Counted from the stretch's first letter, positions 1-10,533 are shown. The stretch is DNA of 64,000 bases from Bacillus pumilus (GCF_900186955.1 NZ_LT906438.1:2046001-2110000), one strand, 5' to 3'. Translations and numbers: made by a program. The notes: generated by a model not told the origin, from the sequence alone.

Positions 1-215
1 GTGATGTCACACACTTTTTGGATTTTTTCATTTACAAATACACCAGTAATCTTTTTCCTGCACTGCGAATCGGTGAGCCATTGTTTCACTTGATCTGGAT
101 CGACTTGCCTTTTACTTGGAGCAAAAATAAATCCGATCGCATCTGCTTGAGATTGCGCAATGCATTCTACATCTTCTAGTGAGACCGCCCCGCAATATTT
201 TAAAAAAGGCTTCAT
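1..215 (-). CDS. trpF: phosphoribosylanthranilate isomerase TrpF (N-terminal part; gene runs off the window)
   Basis: TrpF isomerises phosphoribosylanthranilate to CdRP, the third step of tryptophan synthesis, in the cytoplasm. About 71 residues are visible, with the family N-terminus KYCG and the conserved IGFIFAPSKRQV strand; the rest lies beyond base 1. I start at the ATG at 215, which has GGAG about 10 bases upstream. An in-frame ATG at 224 overlaps the trpC stop codon but has almost no spacing to that GGAG. Either way the gene is tightly coupled to trpC and belongs to the trpEDCF(BA) operon. The family call is firm; only the extent is unknown. Confidence 0.93.
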   Translation of the reverse strand, partial: MKPFLKYCGAVSLEDVECIAQSQADAIGFIFAPSKRQVDPDQVKQWLTDSQCRKKITGVFVNEKIQKVCDI

Positions 216-220
216 CGTGG

Positions 221-973
221 TCATTCTCCAAATAACGTCTGAACGGCTTTTTCTTGTGAGGGTTCTCTCATTAATGATTCACCTACAAGGACAGCACTCG
301 CTCCATGTTTTTTGACAAAGGTCAGATCATCAAATGTCTGAATACCGCTTTCACTTACTAGCAAGACATCCTTTGGAACAAGTGGTGCAATCTCTTTAGT
401 TTGCTCAACTGTTGTTTTAAATGTCTTTAAATTTCGGTTATTCACGCCAATGATTTCGGGGGTGAATAGGTTTAAGATATGTTCCAGTGTATCTGCTGCA
501 TGAACTTCGACAAGAATATCTAGTCCTTTTTCCTTCGCTTCAGCATAGAATTCATGAAGCTGTTGCGGTTCAAGTACTTCTCCAATTAATAAAATGGCAT
601 CTGCACCGATACGTCTTGACTCTTCTATTTGTATGGAATCGATGATAAAGTCTTTTCTTAAAATTGGACGTGCGACTTTTTCTTTAATTAAGGAAAGATA
701 CTCGTTCTTCCCTTGAAAAAATGGTTCATCTGTTAAGACTGATAAGCAATCAGCATTCGATTTTTCGTAGGCTTTTGCTGTTTGCAGAGGATCAAAATTT
801 GGCTGAATGATTCCTTTGGAAGGAGAAGCCTTTTTCACCTCAGCAATCAGCCCAATCGAGCGGTGAGGGTTCATGAGTGCTTCTTTAAATGATCGTCTTT
901 CAAAGTGTCCATCCGCAGGTAACTGCAACGTTTGGATATGTTCTTTTTTGCGTGCAATGATTTGATTAAGCAT
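221..973 (-). CDS. trpC: indole-3-glycerol phosphate synthase TrpC
   Basis: TrpC closes CdRP to indole-3-glycerol phosphate, the fourth step of tryptophan synthesis. The 250 residues are full length for the Bacillus enzyme, a monofunctional TIM barrel not fused to TrpF. The phosphate/substrate motif [10 protein letters not shown] lies at about residues 45-54, and the C-terminal barrel end carries VLVGESLM. The start ATG at 973 overlaps the end of trpD by 8 bases and the stop overlaps the trpF region, so the cistrons are translationally coupled. It is expressed from the TRAP-regulated trp promoter upstream of trpE. Confidence 0.97.
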   Translation of the reverse strand: MLNQIIARKKEHIQTLQLPADGHFERRSFKEALMNPHRSIGLIAEVKKASPSKGIIQPNFDPLQTAKAYEKSNADCLSVLTDEPFFQGKNEYLSLIKEKVARPILRKDFIIDSIQIEESRRIGADAILLIGEVLEPQQLHEFYAEAKEKGLDILVEVHAADTLEHILNLFTPEIIGVNNRNLKTFKTTVEQTKEIAPLVPKDVLLVSESGIQTFDDLTFVKKHGASAVLVGESLMREPSQEKAVQTLFGE

Positions 974-1988
974 AGATCTCTTCCTCTTTCGTTTTTTGTT
1001 TTAAACGAGCCAATTGTTCTTTGGCTGCTCCGTTTTTAATCGTTTCTAATGCTTTTAATGTTCCTGCCATGAGGCTTTCTGACTTGCCCGCGACATATAA
1101 AGCCGCCCCGGCATTCAGAGCTGTAATATGAAGCGGCGCCCCTCCTGTTTGATGATTCAATATATTCTGAATCAATTTCGCGCTCTCTTCCGGTGATTGG
1201 ACCTGAATATCTGATAAGTATCCTTTTTCCAGTCCAAAGTCTTCTGGGTTTAGTGTATATTCTGTCATGGCACCTTTTTTGAGTTCAATCACATATGAAT
1301 TGGCTGTAATCGTTAGTTCATCCAGCCCGTCTTCCCCGCATACAAACAGGACATGCTCTGGCTCTAATGGGGCAAGGGCTTCCGCCATTAATTTTGCCTT
1401 TTCCTTTGCATACACACCGATGATTTGCTTTTTGGCTTGCATCGGGTGGCAAAGCGGTCCTAATAGATTAAATACCGTCCGGAAGCCAAGCTGCTTGCGG
1501 ACTGCTGCTACTTGTTTCATAGATGAATGGTACAGTGGCGCAAATAAAAAGCCCATGTTTTTCTCTTGTATTTGTCTTCTTGTTTCTTCTGGAGTAGATT
1601 GAATGTGAATCCCAAGACACTCTAGCACATCGGCACTTCCGCTTTTTGAAGAGACTGAGCGATTTCCGTGTTTTGCGATTTTAGCACCAGCGGCGGAAGC
1701 TACAATAGCAGCTGCAGTTGATATATTAAATGTGGAGAGTCCATCGCCTCCTGTGCCGCATGTGTCAACGACATCAAGCGATCTTTCCGCTGGTTCTGCT
1801 TTTTGCCGCATGGCCCTCACGAAGCCTGTCATTTCTTCAGCGGTTTCTCCTCTATGCGCTAAAATCGATAGACTTGCAGCGACTTCAGCATCTGTTAAAG
1901 AGCCGCTCATCATATCATGCATTAGTCTATGTGCTTCATTTTCTGATAGGAAGCCTCCGTTAACAAGAGCTGATAGTCGCTGATTCAT
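966..1988 (-). CDS. trpD: anthranilate phosphoribosyltransferase TrpD
   Basis: TrpD transfers phosphoribose from PRPP to anthranilate. The protein has 340 residues, usual for the family. The PRPP/Mg motif CGTGGDG is at residues 77-83 and KHGNRSVSS at about 106-114, inside the nucleoside-phosphorylase-like fold. An open frame extends 13 codons further upstream, but the ATG at 1988 has AAAGGAG at proper spacing and matches the family N-terminus. It starts inside the last 29 bases of trpE and overlaps trpC by 8 bases, giving a compact operon. Confidence 0.97.
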   Translation of the reverse strand: MNQRLSALVNGGFLSENEAHRLMHDMMSGSLTDAEVAASLSILAHRGETAEEMTGFVRAMRQKAEPAERSLDVVDTCGTGGDGLSTFNISTAAAIVASAAGAKIAKHGNRSVSSKSGSADVLECLGIHIQSTPEETRRQIQEKNMGFLFAPLYHSSMKQVAAVRKQLGFRTVFNLLGPLCHPMQAKKQIIGVYAKEKAKLMAEALAPLEPEHVLFVCGEDGLDELTITANSYVIELKKGAMTEYTLNPEDFGLEKGYLSDIQVQSPEESAKLIQNILNHQTGGAPLHITALNAGAALYVAGKSESLMAGTLKALETIKNGAAKEQLARLKQKTKEEEIYA

Positions 1989-3507
1989 CCTGCACACTCT
2001 CCTTTTCTGAAAAAATATGTTCAGCAAGCTGAATGGCCCTCAGAAGCGCTCCTGCCTTGTTACATGTCTCTTCCCATTCATTTTCTGGCACAGAATCTGC
2101 GACAATGCCAGCGCCTGCTTGTATGGAAGCGATCTGATTTTTGACGCTCATGGTACGAATGGTAATACAAGAGTCGATATTGCCGTCGAACCCAATATAG
2201 GCAATACAGCCGCCATACGTTTCCCTTGGCTCAGGCTCCATTTCATTTAATAATTGCATCGCTCTTATTTTCGGTGCCCCTGTTAATGTGCCTGCTGGAA
2301 ATGCGGACATGAGTGCATCAACTGGGTGTGTATCCTGCTTTAGCTTCCCTGTCACAATGGAGATGATGTGCATGACATGTGAAAAGTTCACAACTTTTGT
2401 AAAGGTCGGTACGGACACGCTGCCGTATTCTGCTACGCGGCCGACATCATTTCTGGCTAGATCTACTAACATGTAATGTTCTGCTTTTTCTTTCTCATCT
2501 TCTAGCAGCTCTCTTGCCAGTGCGGCATCCTCTTCTTTTGTTGCTCCTCTTTTTCTAGTGCCTGCAATAGGATGAATTTCTAGGTGCCTATTTTTGGCAT
2601 GAATTAATCGTTCTGGTGAGCTTCCGACTAAATCACGGTCTTTTAATTTCATAAAATACATGTATGGAGATGGATTCACAATGCGAAGCACACGGTATAA
2701 TTCAAATGAACTCACTGACACTGGGATATCAAAGCGCTGTGAGAGTACGCCTTGAAAAATATCACCCGCTCGAATGTATTCTTTGATTTTTTCTACGTCC
2801 TTTAGAAATTGTGTTTTTTCATAGGTTGATGTCACATGTTCAAAGGACGGTGATTCGTTCATATTCCCTGATAAAATCAGTTCTTTCATATCAATCTTTG
2901 TGTGGAGCTTGTGAATCATCTGTTCAAGCCGCTTTTGATTTTCTTTGTAAGCTCGTATTTTTTCGTCTTCTGTTTCATTTCCGGTTAGCTGGGTGTATTG
3001 GATAAAATGAACATGATTCGTTTCATGATCAAAGGCAATCATCGTTTGGCAGACAAATAGAGTACAATTGTCTGTCGTTGGTGCGCTTAGATGCGGCCTG
3101 ACAGATGGTTCAATGCTTGGAATAAGATCGTAACTTAAGTACCCAACTGCCCCGCCTGTAAACGGGATGTCAACGTCTGGTGTCTTGATTTGATATTGCT
3201 CTTTCATCCAGTCTAATAAGTCTTTCAGTTCTTGTTTTTTCATGACCTCCTGCCCAGCAGCGTCACGTGCAATATATTCGTTTTGATCATCGTGTAAGGT
3301 TAAAAAAGGATGTAATCCGATGAAGGAATATCTCGACCAGCTAGAAGACTCATCTTTGCTTTCTAGTAGATACACAATATCTGCCTTGAGTTTTTCGACA
3401 ATTTGAATCGGTGAGAGCGTATCAACTGTAATGGTTTCAACAATTGGAATCGTTTTGTGGGACTCGCTGTCCCTTAAAAATTGGGTCAAATTTGATTGGG
3501 AATTCAT
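1960..3507 (-). CDS. trpE: anthranilate synthase component I TrpE
   Basis: TrpE makes anthranilate from chorismate with ammonia supplied by an amidotransferase subunit. In Bacillus that subunit (PabA/TrpG) is encoded outside the trp operon, and none is present here. The protein is 515 residues with the tryptophan feedback motif LLES at residues 47-50. Its chorismate-binding domain contains GDIFQGVLSQRF, GSSPERL, PIAGTRKRG and AGAGIVADS. I choose ATG 3507 because AAGGAG lies 7 bases upstream; a GTG at 3513 would sit directly against it. That ribosome binding site is inside a perfect hairpin (see 3515-3536), so translation as well as transcription is regulated. Confidence 0.97.
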   Translation of the reverse strand: MNSQSNLTQFLRDSESHKTIPIVETITVDTLSPIQIVEKLKADIVYLLESKDESSSWSRYSFIGLHPFLTLHDDQNEYIARDAAGQEVMKKQELKDLLDWMKEQYQIKTPDVDIPFTGGAVGYLSYDLIPSIEPSVRPHLSAPTTDNCTLFVCQTMIAFDHETNHVHFIQYTQLTGNETEDEKIRAYKENQKRLEQMIHKLHTKIDMKELILSGNMNESPSFEHVTSTYEKTQFLKDVEKIKEYIRAGDIFQGVLSQRFDIPVSVSSFELYRVLRIVNPSPYMYFMKLKDRDLVGSSPERLIHAKNRHLEIHPIAGTRKRGATKEEDAALARELLEDEKEKAEHYMLVDLARNDVGRVAEYGSVSVPTFTKVVNFSHVMHIISIVTGKLKQDTHPVDALMSAFPAGTLTGAPKIRAMQLLNEMEPEPRETYGGCIAYIGFDGNIDSCITIRTMSVKNQIASIQAGAGIVADSVPENEWEETCNKAGALLRAIQLAEHIFSEKESVQDESATISSC

Positions 3508-3514
3508 AAGCACA

Positions 3515-3536
3515 CTCCTTAAATGGGATTAAGGAG
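3515..3536 (-). promoter_or_regulatory. trpE Shine-Dalgarno-sequestering hairpin
   Basis: Directly before trpE the transcript reads CTCCTTAA-6 nt-TTAAGGAG, a perfect 8-bp stem whose 3' arm is the trpE ribosome binding site. The bases just 5' of it (CTCATTCTC, 3534-3542 on the plus strand) are a perfect 9-base complement of GAGAATGAG in the TRAP-repeat region (3668-3676). When TRAP covers the repeats the blocking hairpin can form; without TRAP the long-range pairing would compete. This mirrors the known B. subtilis trpE translational control. Pairings are read from the sequence; function is inferred by homology. Confidence 0.75.
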
Positions 3537-3579
3537 AATGAGGGGACATATAGAGGGTTTGTATGAGTATACGAAATAA

Positions 3580-3606
3580 GCCTAAAAGAGGGGTACTCTT
3601 TTAGGC
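3580..3606 (-). terminator. trp leader attenuator (transcription terminator)
   Basis: The transcript contains CCTAAAAGAG-5 nt-CTCTTTTAGG followed by a U-rich stretch with interruptions (GCUUAUUUC). It lies between the TRAP repeats and trpE, at the position and with the loose U-tract of the B. subtilis trp attenuator. Confidence 0.85.
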
Positions 3607-3632
3607 AGTATGATGAAATAGACGTATCGTAT

Positions 3633-3690
3633 CTCTGCTCAACTCTACTCATCTCAACTACCCTAGTCTCATTCTCATCTTCTCTAAACT
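3633..3690 (-). promoter_or_regulatory. TRAP (MtrB) binding region: about ten GAG/UAG triplets
   Basis: On the transcribed strand a run of UAG and GAG triplets, mostly separated by 2-3 bases, begins after UUUAGAGAAGAUGAGAAUGAG and ends at UUGAGCAGAG. I count about ten or eleven, depending on how overlapping triplets are scored. The 11-mer TRAP ring, activated by tryptophan, binds such repeats and prevents the antiterminator, letting the attenuator at 3580-3606 form. The regulator gene mtrB is in this window at 10534-10764. Confidence 0.88.
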
Positions 3691-3696
3691 TGCAAT

Positions 3697-3725
3697 GCCG
3701 TTTACACCTGTGTGTAAACTTCGGC
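3697..3725 (-). promoter_or_regulatory. 5' stem-loop of the trp leader
   Basis: At the predicted 5' end of the trp transcript GTTTACAC-4 nt-GTGTAAAC forms a perfect 8-bp stem. It is extended by GCC/GGC across a small asymmetric internal loop. B. subtilis has a 5' stem-loop with an internal loop at the same place that also contacts TRAP. Here the primary sequence differs but the architecture is kept. Confidence 0.65.
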
Positions 3726-3732
3726 TGTTCAT

Positions 3733-3762
3733 ATCGTATTATAATTCCTTGTTTTTTGTCAA
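3733..3762 (-). promoter_or_regulatory. trp operon promoter (SigA type), inside the end of aroH
   Basis: TTGACA (3757-3762) and TACGAT (3733-3738) are separated by 18 bases on the minus strand. Transcription would start near 3726, just at the 5' stem-loop. The promoter overlaps the 3' end of aroH, as expected for the trp suboperon within the aro supraoperon. A closer TATAAT at 3738-3743 leaves only 13 bases of spacing and is less likely. Confidence 0.6.
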
Positions 3763-4122
3763 CTGTAAATCAGGGCGAAGCGTCACAGCTTCTTCCAAGT
3801 ACACATGCTGCACATCTTCCTGCTTTGTGTCTGTTTGGACCGTCATTAACACACGAATACAATGCTTTAGACCGCCTTGAATGTCCAGCTCCTGCATACA
3901 AGTAACAGGCACATACGTCCACCCTTCAAACTGACGAAGGGCTTTTGCCGGAAAAACGGAGTGAATATCTTGTGTAGCTGAAATTAAGATCTGCACGACA
4001 CGTTCTGGATCTACTTGATTTCTTGAAATAATCGCTTCTAGCAGCTGTTTCGTTTTATTTATTACTTCTGTTTCTGTATCTTCTTTCACTGTTGTAGCCC
4101 CACGTATCCCGCGAAACATCAT
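3739..4122 (-). CDS. aroH: chorismate mutase AroH
   Basis: AroH rearranges chorismate to prephenate, the entry to phenylalanine and tyrosine. The protein is 127 residues with the monofunctional trimeric AroH-type fold. It begins MMFRGIRGATTV and carries the conserved VPVTCMQE and CIRVLMTVQT segments. An upstream in-frame extension exists, but the ATG at 4122 follows an AGGAGGG site at good distance and matches the family start. Its start codon region overlaps the aroB stop (ATGATG). The trp promoter is embedded in its 3' end. Confidence 0.96.
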   Translation of the reverse strand: MMFRGIRGATTVKEDTETEVINKTKQLLEAIISRNQVDPERVVQILISATQDIHSVFPAKALRQFEGWTYVPVTCMQELDIQGGLKHCIRVLMTVQTDTKQEDVQHVYLEEAVTLRPDLQLTKNKEL

Positions 4123-5210
4123 AGACATCCCTCCTCCCGTTTCCATTCTTCGAGCCATTGATGCAGATCATCTTTTGTGAAAGACTGCAAGACAGCATCT
4201 CCAACCTGTTTTAATAAAACAAATTGAACGGTTCCACCTCTTGCCTTTTTATCACCAATCATCCGGTCAACAAATGTTTTCGTGGAAATATCTTTGGTGA
4301 CTTGTACCGGAAATCCGAGTTTTTTCATCCACTCTTTTAGTTCCGTACGATTAAGGCTGAGCCCCAGCTTCTTTTCGCTCACATATAGCGCAAACTGCAT
4401 TCCGATTGCAATAGCATCTCCGTGTGTAATAACGCCGTATCCATACTCTGCTTCAATGGCATGCCCAAGTGTATGACCTAAATTCAAAAATGCACGCACA
4501 CCTTGTTCTCTTTCATCTTTTTGAACAATCGACGCTTTGACCTCAATGCCTTGATACAGCATATGTGCGAGCTCGCTTTTTGAGCATTCCGCCAAAGAAC
4601 GAATAGACATCAGCTCTGTTAAAAAGTCTTCACTTGAGATGAGGGCATGTTTGATGACCTCAGCAAAGCCTGACCTCATTTCAGTTTGAGATAGTGTCTC
4701 AAGCATGCTCGTATCATAAATGACGGCTTTCGGCTGATGAAACGCACCGATTAAATTTTTACCGAGAGGATGGTTAATCCCCGTTTTCCCGCCAACTGCA
4801 CTGTCATGTGCCAGTAGCGTCGTCGGAACTTGAATAAAATCAATACCTCTCATGTAACTAGCAGCAACAAAGCCAGCCAAATCGCCAATTACGCCGCCTC
4901 CAAGCGCAATGATGCACGAGGAGCGATCCAGCTGAAATTGTATGGCTTTCGTATGAATATGCTCAAACTCAGCAAAAGATTTCGACTGCTCTCCGCTTGG
5001 CACAACCACTTTATGCACAGACCATTTCTGCTTAAGTAATCGAACCATTTCATCACCGTAAATGGCATCAACCGCTGTATCTGTCACGATTAAGAGCTTC
5101 GTATAGGAATGCCCCGTGGAAGTCATCAAGTCGACGATATTGCGTTTAATCCCATCACCGATGTATACAGGATAAGTGGCTGAAGACGTCTTAACTTCCA
5201 GTGTTTTCAT
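4119..5210 (-). CDS. aroB: 3-dehydroquinate synthase AroB
   Basis: AroB converts DAHP to 3-dehydroquinate, the second shikimate step, using NAD and a divalent metal. The length of 363 residues is typical. The NAD-binding GGGVIGD is at residues 104-110. The predicted metal ligands are Glu184 and the histidines of GHTLGH (245-250) and His263. Its ATG overlaps the aroF stop by one base (TAATG), and its end overlaps aroH, so the aroF-aroB-aroH suboperon is translationally coupled. Confidence 0.97.
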   Translation of the reverse strand: MKTLEVKTSSATYPVYIGDGIKRNIVDLMTSTGHSYTKLLIVTDTAVDAIYGDEMVRLLKQKWSVHKVVVPSGEQSKSFAEFEHIHTKAIQFQLDRSSCIIALGGGVIGDLAGFVAASYMRGIDFIQVPTTLLAHDSAVGGKTGINHPLGKNLIGAFHQPKAVIYDTSMLETLSQTEMRSGFAEVIKHALISSEDFLTELMSIRSLAECSKSELAHMLYQGIEVKASIVQKDEREQGVRAFLNLGHTLGHAIEAEYGYGVITHGDAIAIGMQFALYVSEKKLGLSLNRTELKEWMKKLGFPVQVTKDISTKTFVDRMIGDKKARGGTVQFVLLKQVGDAVLQSFTKDDLHQWLEEWKREEGCL

Positions 5211-6382
5211 TAAAATTCCCTCTGAAGCTGGCGCATTTTTTCAACATTTTCTTTAATGCGGTCAATTTGATCAAGGCCAAACTGCTCCACTACAGCATTG
5301 GCGATTTCCCAAGCCACGACTGCTTCTGCGACAACACTTGCGGCAGGAACAGCACAGCTGTCAGAACGCTCAATGCTTGCGGAGAAAGGTTCTTTTGTTT
5401 CAATGTCAACGCTTTGAAGCGGTTTGTAAAGCGTTGGGATTGGTTTCATGACCCCTCTTACGACAATTGGCATACCAGTTGACATTCCGCCTTCAAGACC
5501 ACCTAAGCGATTTGTTTTTCTCGTATAGCCCTTTTCTTCATCCCAGATGATTTCATCATGGACCTCACTACCATTTTTAGAAGCCGCCTCGAAGCCGATA
5601 CCAAATTCGACCCCTTTAAAAGCATTGATACTCAGAACAGCACCTGCAAGCTTGCTGTCTAATTTGCGGTCATAGTGAACATAGCTTCCGACTCCAACCG
5701 GCATTCCTTCAACGATGACTTCCACAATTCCGCCAATTGAATCACCGTTTTTCTTCGCTTCATCAATGGCATCCATCATTTTTTGACCTGCTTCACTGTC
5801 GTAGCAGCGAACAGGTGACTCTTCCGTTACCTTTTGCAAATCTTCAATTGATTCATATGCCGTTTGAGCTGCTTTCACTCCGCCAATTTCAAGAACTTGG
5901 CCAGCTACCTTGATTCCTAAATGAGCCAAGATTTGTTTAGCGACTGCGCCTGCTGCTACGCGCACGGTTGTCTCACGGGCTGATGAACGCTCTAATACGT
6001 TTCGCATATCACGATGTCCATATTTAATCGCACCATTTAAATCCGCATGTCCTGGTCTAGGGCGTGAAATTTGACGCTTCATTTCACTCTCTTCTTCTTC
6101 TGTGATCGGCTCTGCCCCCATCACTTTTGTCCAATGCTTCCAGTCGTTGTTTTCAACGACAAGTGCAATAGGAGAACCTAATGTTTTCCCGTGACGAACA
6201 CCACTTAACACTTTCGCTTGGTCTTTTTCAATCTGCATTCTTCTGCCGCGGCCGTGACCTTTTTGTCTTCTAGCCAATTCATAGTTGATGTCATCCTGCT
6301 CTATGTAAAGTCCCGCTGGAACGCCTTCAATAATTGTGGTCAATTGTGGACCATGTGATTCACCTGCTGTTAAGTATCTCAT
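5210..6382 (-). CDS. aroF: chorismate synthase (Bacillus AroF; AroC in E. coli)
   Basis: This enzyme makes chorismate from EPSP with reduced FMN. The 390 residues begin [14 protein letters not shown], the family signature. They also contain RPGHADL, RSSARET and [13 protein letters not shown], all conserved around the flavin/substrate site. The frame is open six codons further upstream, but the ATG at 6382 has AGGGAG eight bases before it. It is the first gene of the aroF-aroB-aroH-trp supraoperon; the 73 bases between it and cheR should hold the promoter. The symbol follows Bacillus usage, in which aroC means dehydroquinate dehydratase. Confidence 0.97.
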   Translation of the reverse strand: MRYLTAGESHGPQLTTIIEGVPAGLYIEQDDINYELARRQKGHGRGRRMQIEKDQAKVLSGVRHGKTLGSPIALVVENNDWKHWTKVMGAEPITEEEESEMKRQISRPRPGHADLNGAIKYGHRDMRNVLERSSARETTVRVAAGAVAKQILAHLGIKVAGQVLEIGGVKAAQTAYESIEDLQKVTEESPVRCYDSEAGQKMMDAIDEAKKNGDSIGGIVEVIVEGMPVGVGSYVHYDRKLDSKLAGAVLSINAFKGVEFGIGFEAASKNGSEVHDEIIWDEEKGYTRKTNRLGGLEGGMSTGMPIVVRGVMKPIPTLYKPLQSVDIETKEPFSASIERSDSCAVPAASVVAEAVVAWEIANAVVEQFGLDQIDRIKENVEKMRQLQREF

Positions 6383-6455
6383 GACTCGATCTCCCTTCAT
6401 CGCATTAACGCTTTTAAGTAAAACTATGATAACACACTTACTACTAAAAAGTCAG

Positions 6456-7256
<801 letters not shown>

Positions 7257-7333
7257 CTATCTTTGTCCTAGTATAGCTGTTTTTATCGAAAATTTGTATC
7301 TTCTCATGCGAAATTTCGTATAGAAATATTCAT

Positions 7334-7375
7334 ATAAAAAAGCCAAGGTGCTCATTTGATGAACACCTTGGCTTG
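7334..7375 (-). terminator. rho-independent terminator of ndk
   Basis: AAGCCAAGGTG-13 nt-CACCTTGGCTT is an 11-bp stem followed on the minus strand by TTTTTATATG, directly after the ndk stop. Confidence 0.9.
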
Positions 7376-7379
7376 AATT

Positions 7380-7826
7380 TTAATAAATCCAGCTTGAGAT
7401 GGTTTGATCCCAGTTTGTGAGTTCTTCTTGTTTGAAGAATAAGTTGATTTCTCTTTCAGCACTTTCTGGTGAGTCTGAGCCATGGATAATGTTTTTTCCA
7501 ACCGTCAATCCATAGTCTCCTCTTATTGTGCCCGGGAGCGCTTCCTTCGGGTTTGTTTTGCCGATAATCTGTCTTGTGACATCTACTACCTGCTCACCTT
7601 GCCATACCATTGCAAATACTGGTCCTGACGTAATAAAGTCAACCAATTCCCCGAAGAATGGTTTTTCTTTATGCTCTCCGTAATGTGTTTCTGCTACTTC
7701 TTTTGGAATGCTCATTAGCTTTGCACCAACAAGCTGAAGCCCTTTTTTTTCGAATCTTGACACAATTTCACCGATTAATTGTCTTTCCACACCATCAGGT
7801 TTGACCATAAGAAATGTTTTGTCCAT
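7380..7826 (-). CDS. ndk: nucleoside diphosphate kinase Ndk
   Basis: Ndk transfers the terminal phosphate of ATP to NDPs through a phosphohistidine. The protein has 148 residues. The catalytic His is in NIIHGSDS (about residue 115), and the N-terminal [10 protein letters not shown] is the family signature. It sits between hepT and cheR with its own terminator downstream. About 130 bases separate it from hepT, so independent transcription is possible. Confidence 0.97.
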   Translation of the reverse strand: MDKTFLMVKPDGVERQLIGEIVSRFEKKGLQLVGAKLMSIPKEVAETHYGEHKEKPFFGELVDFITSGPVFAMVWQGEQVVDVTRQIIGKTNPKEALPGTIRGDYGLTVGKNIIHGSDSPESAEREINLFFKQEELTNWDQTISSWIY

Positions 7827-7930
7827 ATACGTTCTCCACCCCGTCGTTTATGTATGTATAGGCTTACATTGTTACAAAGTGATCGTATCATTTTTTTATA
7901 TAATAATCAATTTTTGACAAAAAATTTCAC

Positions 7931-7958
7931 AAAAAAACCAATCAACAATATGTTGATT
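7931..7958 (-). terminator. terminator at the end of hepT
   Basis: AATCAAC-5 nt-GTTGATT followed by GGTTTTTTTG on the minus strand. The hepT stop codon lies at the foot of the 5' arm. Confidence 0.7.
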
Positions 7959-8919
7959 AGAATTTTCGTTTTCCAATATATTTGGCAATGGAAGCGAGTG
8001 ACGTTTTCGCTCGTCCTCGAGGAAGTTTGTCTAGCTGTTCGAATGCCTTTTTCAAATACATTTCACTCACTCGAATCGAGCGGTCGATCGCATCTGTTTG
8101 TTTGAGGTGTTCAATCACAGGTTTTAGCTGGGTTTCCGTTGTTTCACTATTAATCAGCTTTAATTGTCCTTCGAGTGTAGGATTCTTCAGTGCATATAAG
8201 ACCGGGAGTGTGACATTTCCTTGTAAAAGGTCTCCTCCAACAGGCTTACCAAGCTCTTCTTCAGTTGATGTGAAATCAAGCACATCATCAATGATCTGAT
8301 AGGACATCCCGACATAGTAGCCAAACCAGTAAAGGGCTTTATGTGTTTTCTCATCTGTACCTGCTGCTATCGCACCTAACTGACAGCTGCCTGCAATGAG
8401 CAAGGCTGTTTTTCGTTTGATTCTTCTTAAATATGTACGTAGGTTTTGATCCATATTGTATTTGTCTTTCACTTGCTCGATTTCACCAAGACAGAGCTCG
8501 ACGACCATCTTTGACAAAATTTCATGCGCCATTGGGTGATTGATCTTTGTCATATACTCAAGAGATCTTGCAAACATATAATCTCCTGTGTACATGGCAA
8601 TTCGATTGTCCCATTTTGCCTTAATCGTTGGCTTGCCTCTTCTCAGCTCTGCATCATCAATAACATCATCGTGAACGAGCGATGCCATATGAATGAGCTC
8701 AAGCGCAACGGCAACATATTTAATTTTATTAATGTCATAGTCGCCAAACATGCCTGAAAGGAGAACAAAAACGGGGCGGATTCGTTTTCCGCCCGCTTGC
8801 AGCAAATGAAGACCCGCTTCACTTAATAATGCATAATCAGAGCGAACTGTTTGTTCAAGCTCTTTTTCAATAATATCGATATCATGATTTAAAAAAGAGA
8901 TCATTGCTTTTAGTTTCAT
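7957..8919 (-). CDS. hepT: heptaprenyl diphosphate synthase component II HepT
   Basis: HepT is the catalytic, prenyltransferase subunit that, with HepS, builds the C35 side chain of menaquinone-7. The 320 residues contain both aspartate-rich motifs (DDVIDD and DDVLDF) that bind Mg-diphosphate, plus GGKRIRP. Start: ATG 8919 gives a family-like N-terminus with a weak GGGTG site. An in-frame GTG at 8928 is an alternative. It is third in the hepS-menH-hepT (gerCA-CB-CC) cluster. Confidence 0.95.
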   Translation of the reverse strand: MKLKAMISFLNHDIDIIEKELEQTVRSDYALLSEAGLHLLQAGGKRIRPVFVLLSGMFGDYDINKIKYVAVALELIHMASLVHDDVIDDAELRRGKPTIKAKWDNRIAMYTGDYMFARSLEYMTKINHPMAHEILSKMVVELCLGEIEQVKDKYNMDQNLRTYLRRIKRKTALLIAGSCQLGAIAAGTDEKTHKALYWFGYYVGMSYQIIDDVLDFTSTEEELGKPVGGDLLQGNVTLPVLYALKNPTLEGQLKLINSETTETQLKPVIEHLKQTDAIDRSIRVSEMYLKKAFEQLDKLPRGRAKTSLASIAKYIGKRKF

Positions 8920-8943
8920 TATTTTCACCCAAATATCGTTTAT

Positions 8944-9648
8944 TCAAAGCTTCTTTCCGATATGTGTTGCTGCTACACCGCCTGTAAATGGATGATACGA
9001 GACATCAGACAGACCCGCCTCTTCGAAAAGAGCCGCCAGTTCTTTCATGCCAGGGAACGCTTTGGCTGATTCTTGAAGCCATGAATACTCCTGATAGCTT
9101 TTGGCAAACAGTTTACCAAAGAGCGGCATGATGTATTTGAAATAGACATAGTAGCCTTGTTTAAACCCAATCATTTCAGGTTGCGATGTCTCTAGACAGA
9201 CAACCATTCCACCAGGCTTCACGACTCTTGTCATTTCTTTTAGCACTGTTAAGTAATCAGGGACGTTCCGTAGGCCAAAACCGATCGTGACATAATCAAA
9301 TGTGTTGTCCTCAAAAGGAAGCTCCATCGCATTGCCGTGAAGCAATTCAATTTGATTATAGCCCCCAGTCTTCACCTTCGTTTCTCCAACACTCAGCATA
9401 TTTTTACTAAAATCAAGGCCTTTGACTTCGCCTTTGTCTCCAACAGCATCAGCAAGCGCAATGGTCCAATCGGCTGTTCCGCAGCATACGTCTAATGCTT
9501 TGGCTCCTTTTTGAACATTCATCAGTTTCATTGTTTTATCGCGCCACTTTTTATGCTGCTTAAAGCTGATGACGGAGTTCATTTGATCATAGTTTTTATA
9601 AATTTTTTCAAATACACCGTGTACTCGCTGTTCTTTTGATTGCTGCAT
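8944..9648 (-). CDS. menH: demethylmenaquinone methyltransferase MenH (UbiE family)
   Basis: This SAM-dependent enzyme performs the last step of menaquinone synthesis, methylating demethylmenaquinone. The protein is 234 residues. DVCCGTADW is the SAM-binding motif I, and ETSQPE and GGVAATHIG near the end are typical of UbiE proteins. It is flanked by the two heptaprenyl synthase subunits with only a few bases between it and hepS, so side-chain synthesis and ring methylation are co-expressed. The gene is also called menG or ubiE in some annotations. Confidence 0.96.
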   Translation of the reverse strand: MQQSKEQRVHGVFEKIYKNYDQMNSVISFKQHKKWRDKTMKLMNVQKGAKALDVCCGTADWTIALADAVGDKGEVKGLDFSKNMLSVGETKVKTGGYNQIELLHGNAMELPFEDNTFDYVTIGFGLRNVPDYLTVLKEMTRVVKPGGMVVCLETSQPEMIGFKQGYYVYFKYIMPLFGKLFAKSYQEYSWLQESAKAFPGMKELAALFEEAGLSDVSYHPFTGGVAATHIGKKL

Positions 9649-9651
9649 GAC

Positions 9652-10419
9652 TTACCCTTCTTCCACTTTCTGATGATACGCAGGTTCATTTTTCATATGA
9701 TCCAGGCGATTTAATAGCTCTTTTTGAACGACCGGAGATGAAACAAGATGCTCCTTGATGGATCGTTTGGCCTTTTCATAGCCTTCATTCTCAAAGTTGT
9801 CAAAACATGTATAGGCGTCCGTATAGCTATCGTTCAAAAAAAGTTTTAAATGCTTGTCATCTTCTGCTTGTTTCATGAAACGCTTATAAACAAGGAAACG
9901 ACTTGCAATCTCATTCCAATGCGTTAATTGAAAATGCTCAGAAACCCTTTGGAATAACGCAGACTCAACCGTTGCTACACTTTTGTAAAAGTGCGCTGCA
10001 TCTTGAATGGATCGATCATACAGTCTAATTTTATGTTCATTGATTTCTTTGATCGCCGTTGCGAGCGTGCGAATCATGTAGATGTCTTTCATGTCAGAGA
10101 GAAGAGAATAATAGAGACCGCTGAAATAGTCTCCTGCCAGGATCGTCAGCTGACGATTTTTGAATTCGTCTTGTTTGATCGCTGCAGCAGTTGTGACTTC
10201 GTCATGGGTATCAAGGGCAATTTGCACAAGCATCGCCGTTAAAATATAATTTTCTTTTTTCTCTGCATCAATTTGAGCTTCATCAAACATTGCATGAAAA
10301 AGAAGGAGCTTATCTTCATCGATGAGTGGTGCACGTAAATGTTTCGCCAAATAAGGATGAGAAAGCTTTTTATTTAATTTTATATTTAGATTAGATAAAA
10401 TTCCGTAGATGTCTTGCAA
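9652..10419 (-). CDS. hepS: heptaprenyl diphosphate synthase component I HepS
   Basis: HepS is the small non-catalytic partner that sets product length of the HepS/HepT synthase. The protein has 255 residues if started at TTG 10419, which follows AAGGGTG by 6 bases and gives MQDIYGIL, the family N-terminus. The frame is open 17 codons further upstream, but no signal supports that. Conserved [10 protein letters not shown] and [11 protein letters not shown] are visible. It is first gene of the hepS-menH-hepT cluster, 115 bases after mtrB. Confidence 0.93.
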   Translation of the reverse strand: MQDIYGILSNLNIKLNKKLSHPYLAKHLRAPLIDEDKLLLFHAMFDEAQIDAEKKENYILTAMLVQIALDTHDEVTTAAAIKQDEFKNRQLTILAGDYFSGLYYSLLSDMKDIYMIRTLATAIKEINEHKIRLYDRSIQDAAHFYKSVATVESALFQRVSEHFQLTHWNEIASRFLVYKRFMKQAEDDKHLKLFLNDSYTDAYTCFDNFENEGYEKAKRSIKEHLVSSPVVQKELLNRLDHMKNEPAYHQKVEEG

Positions 10420-10533
10420 AGATATCACCCTTGTCCCAAAAATTACAGTTTCATATGTAGCCCTGCACATTGTATAGAGATTTATTATACCATATCAGCT
10501 CTCACTTTTATGCTATCAAGTGCACTCAAGTAT

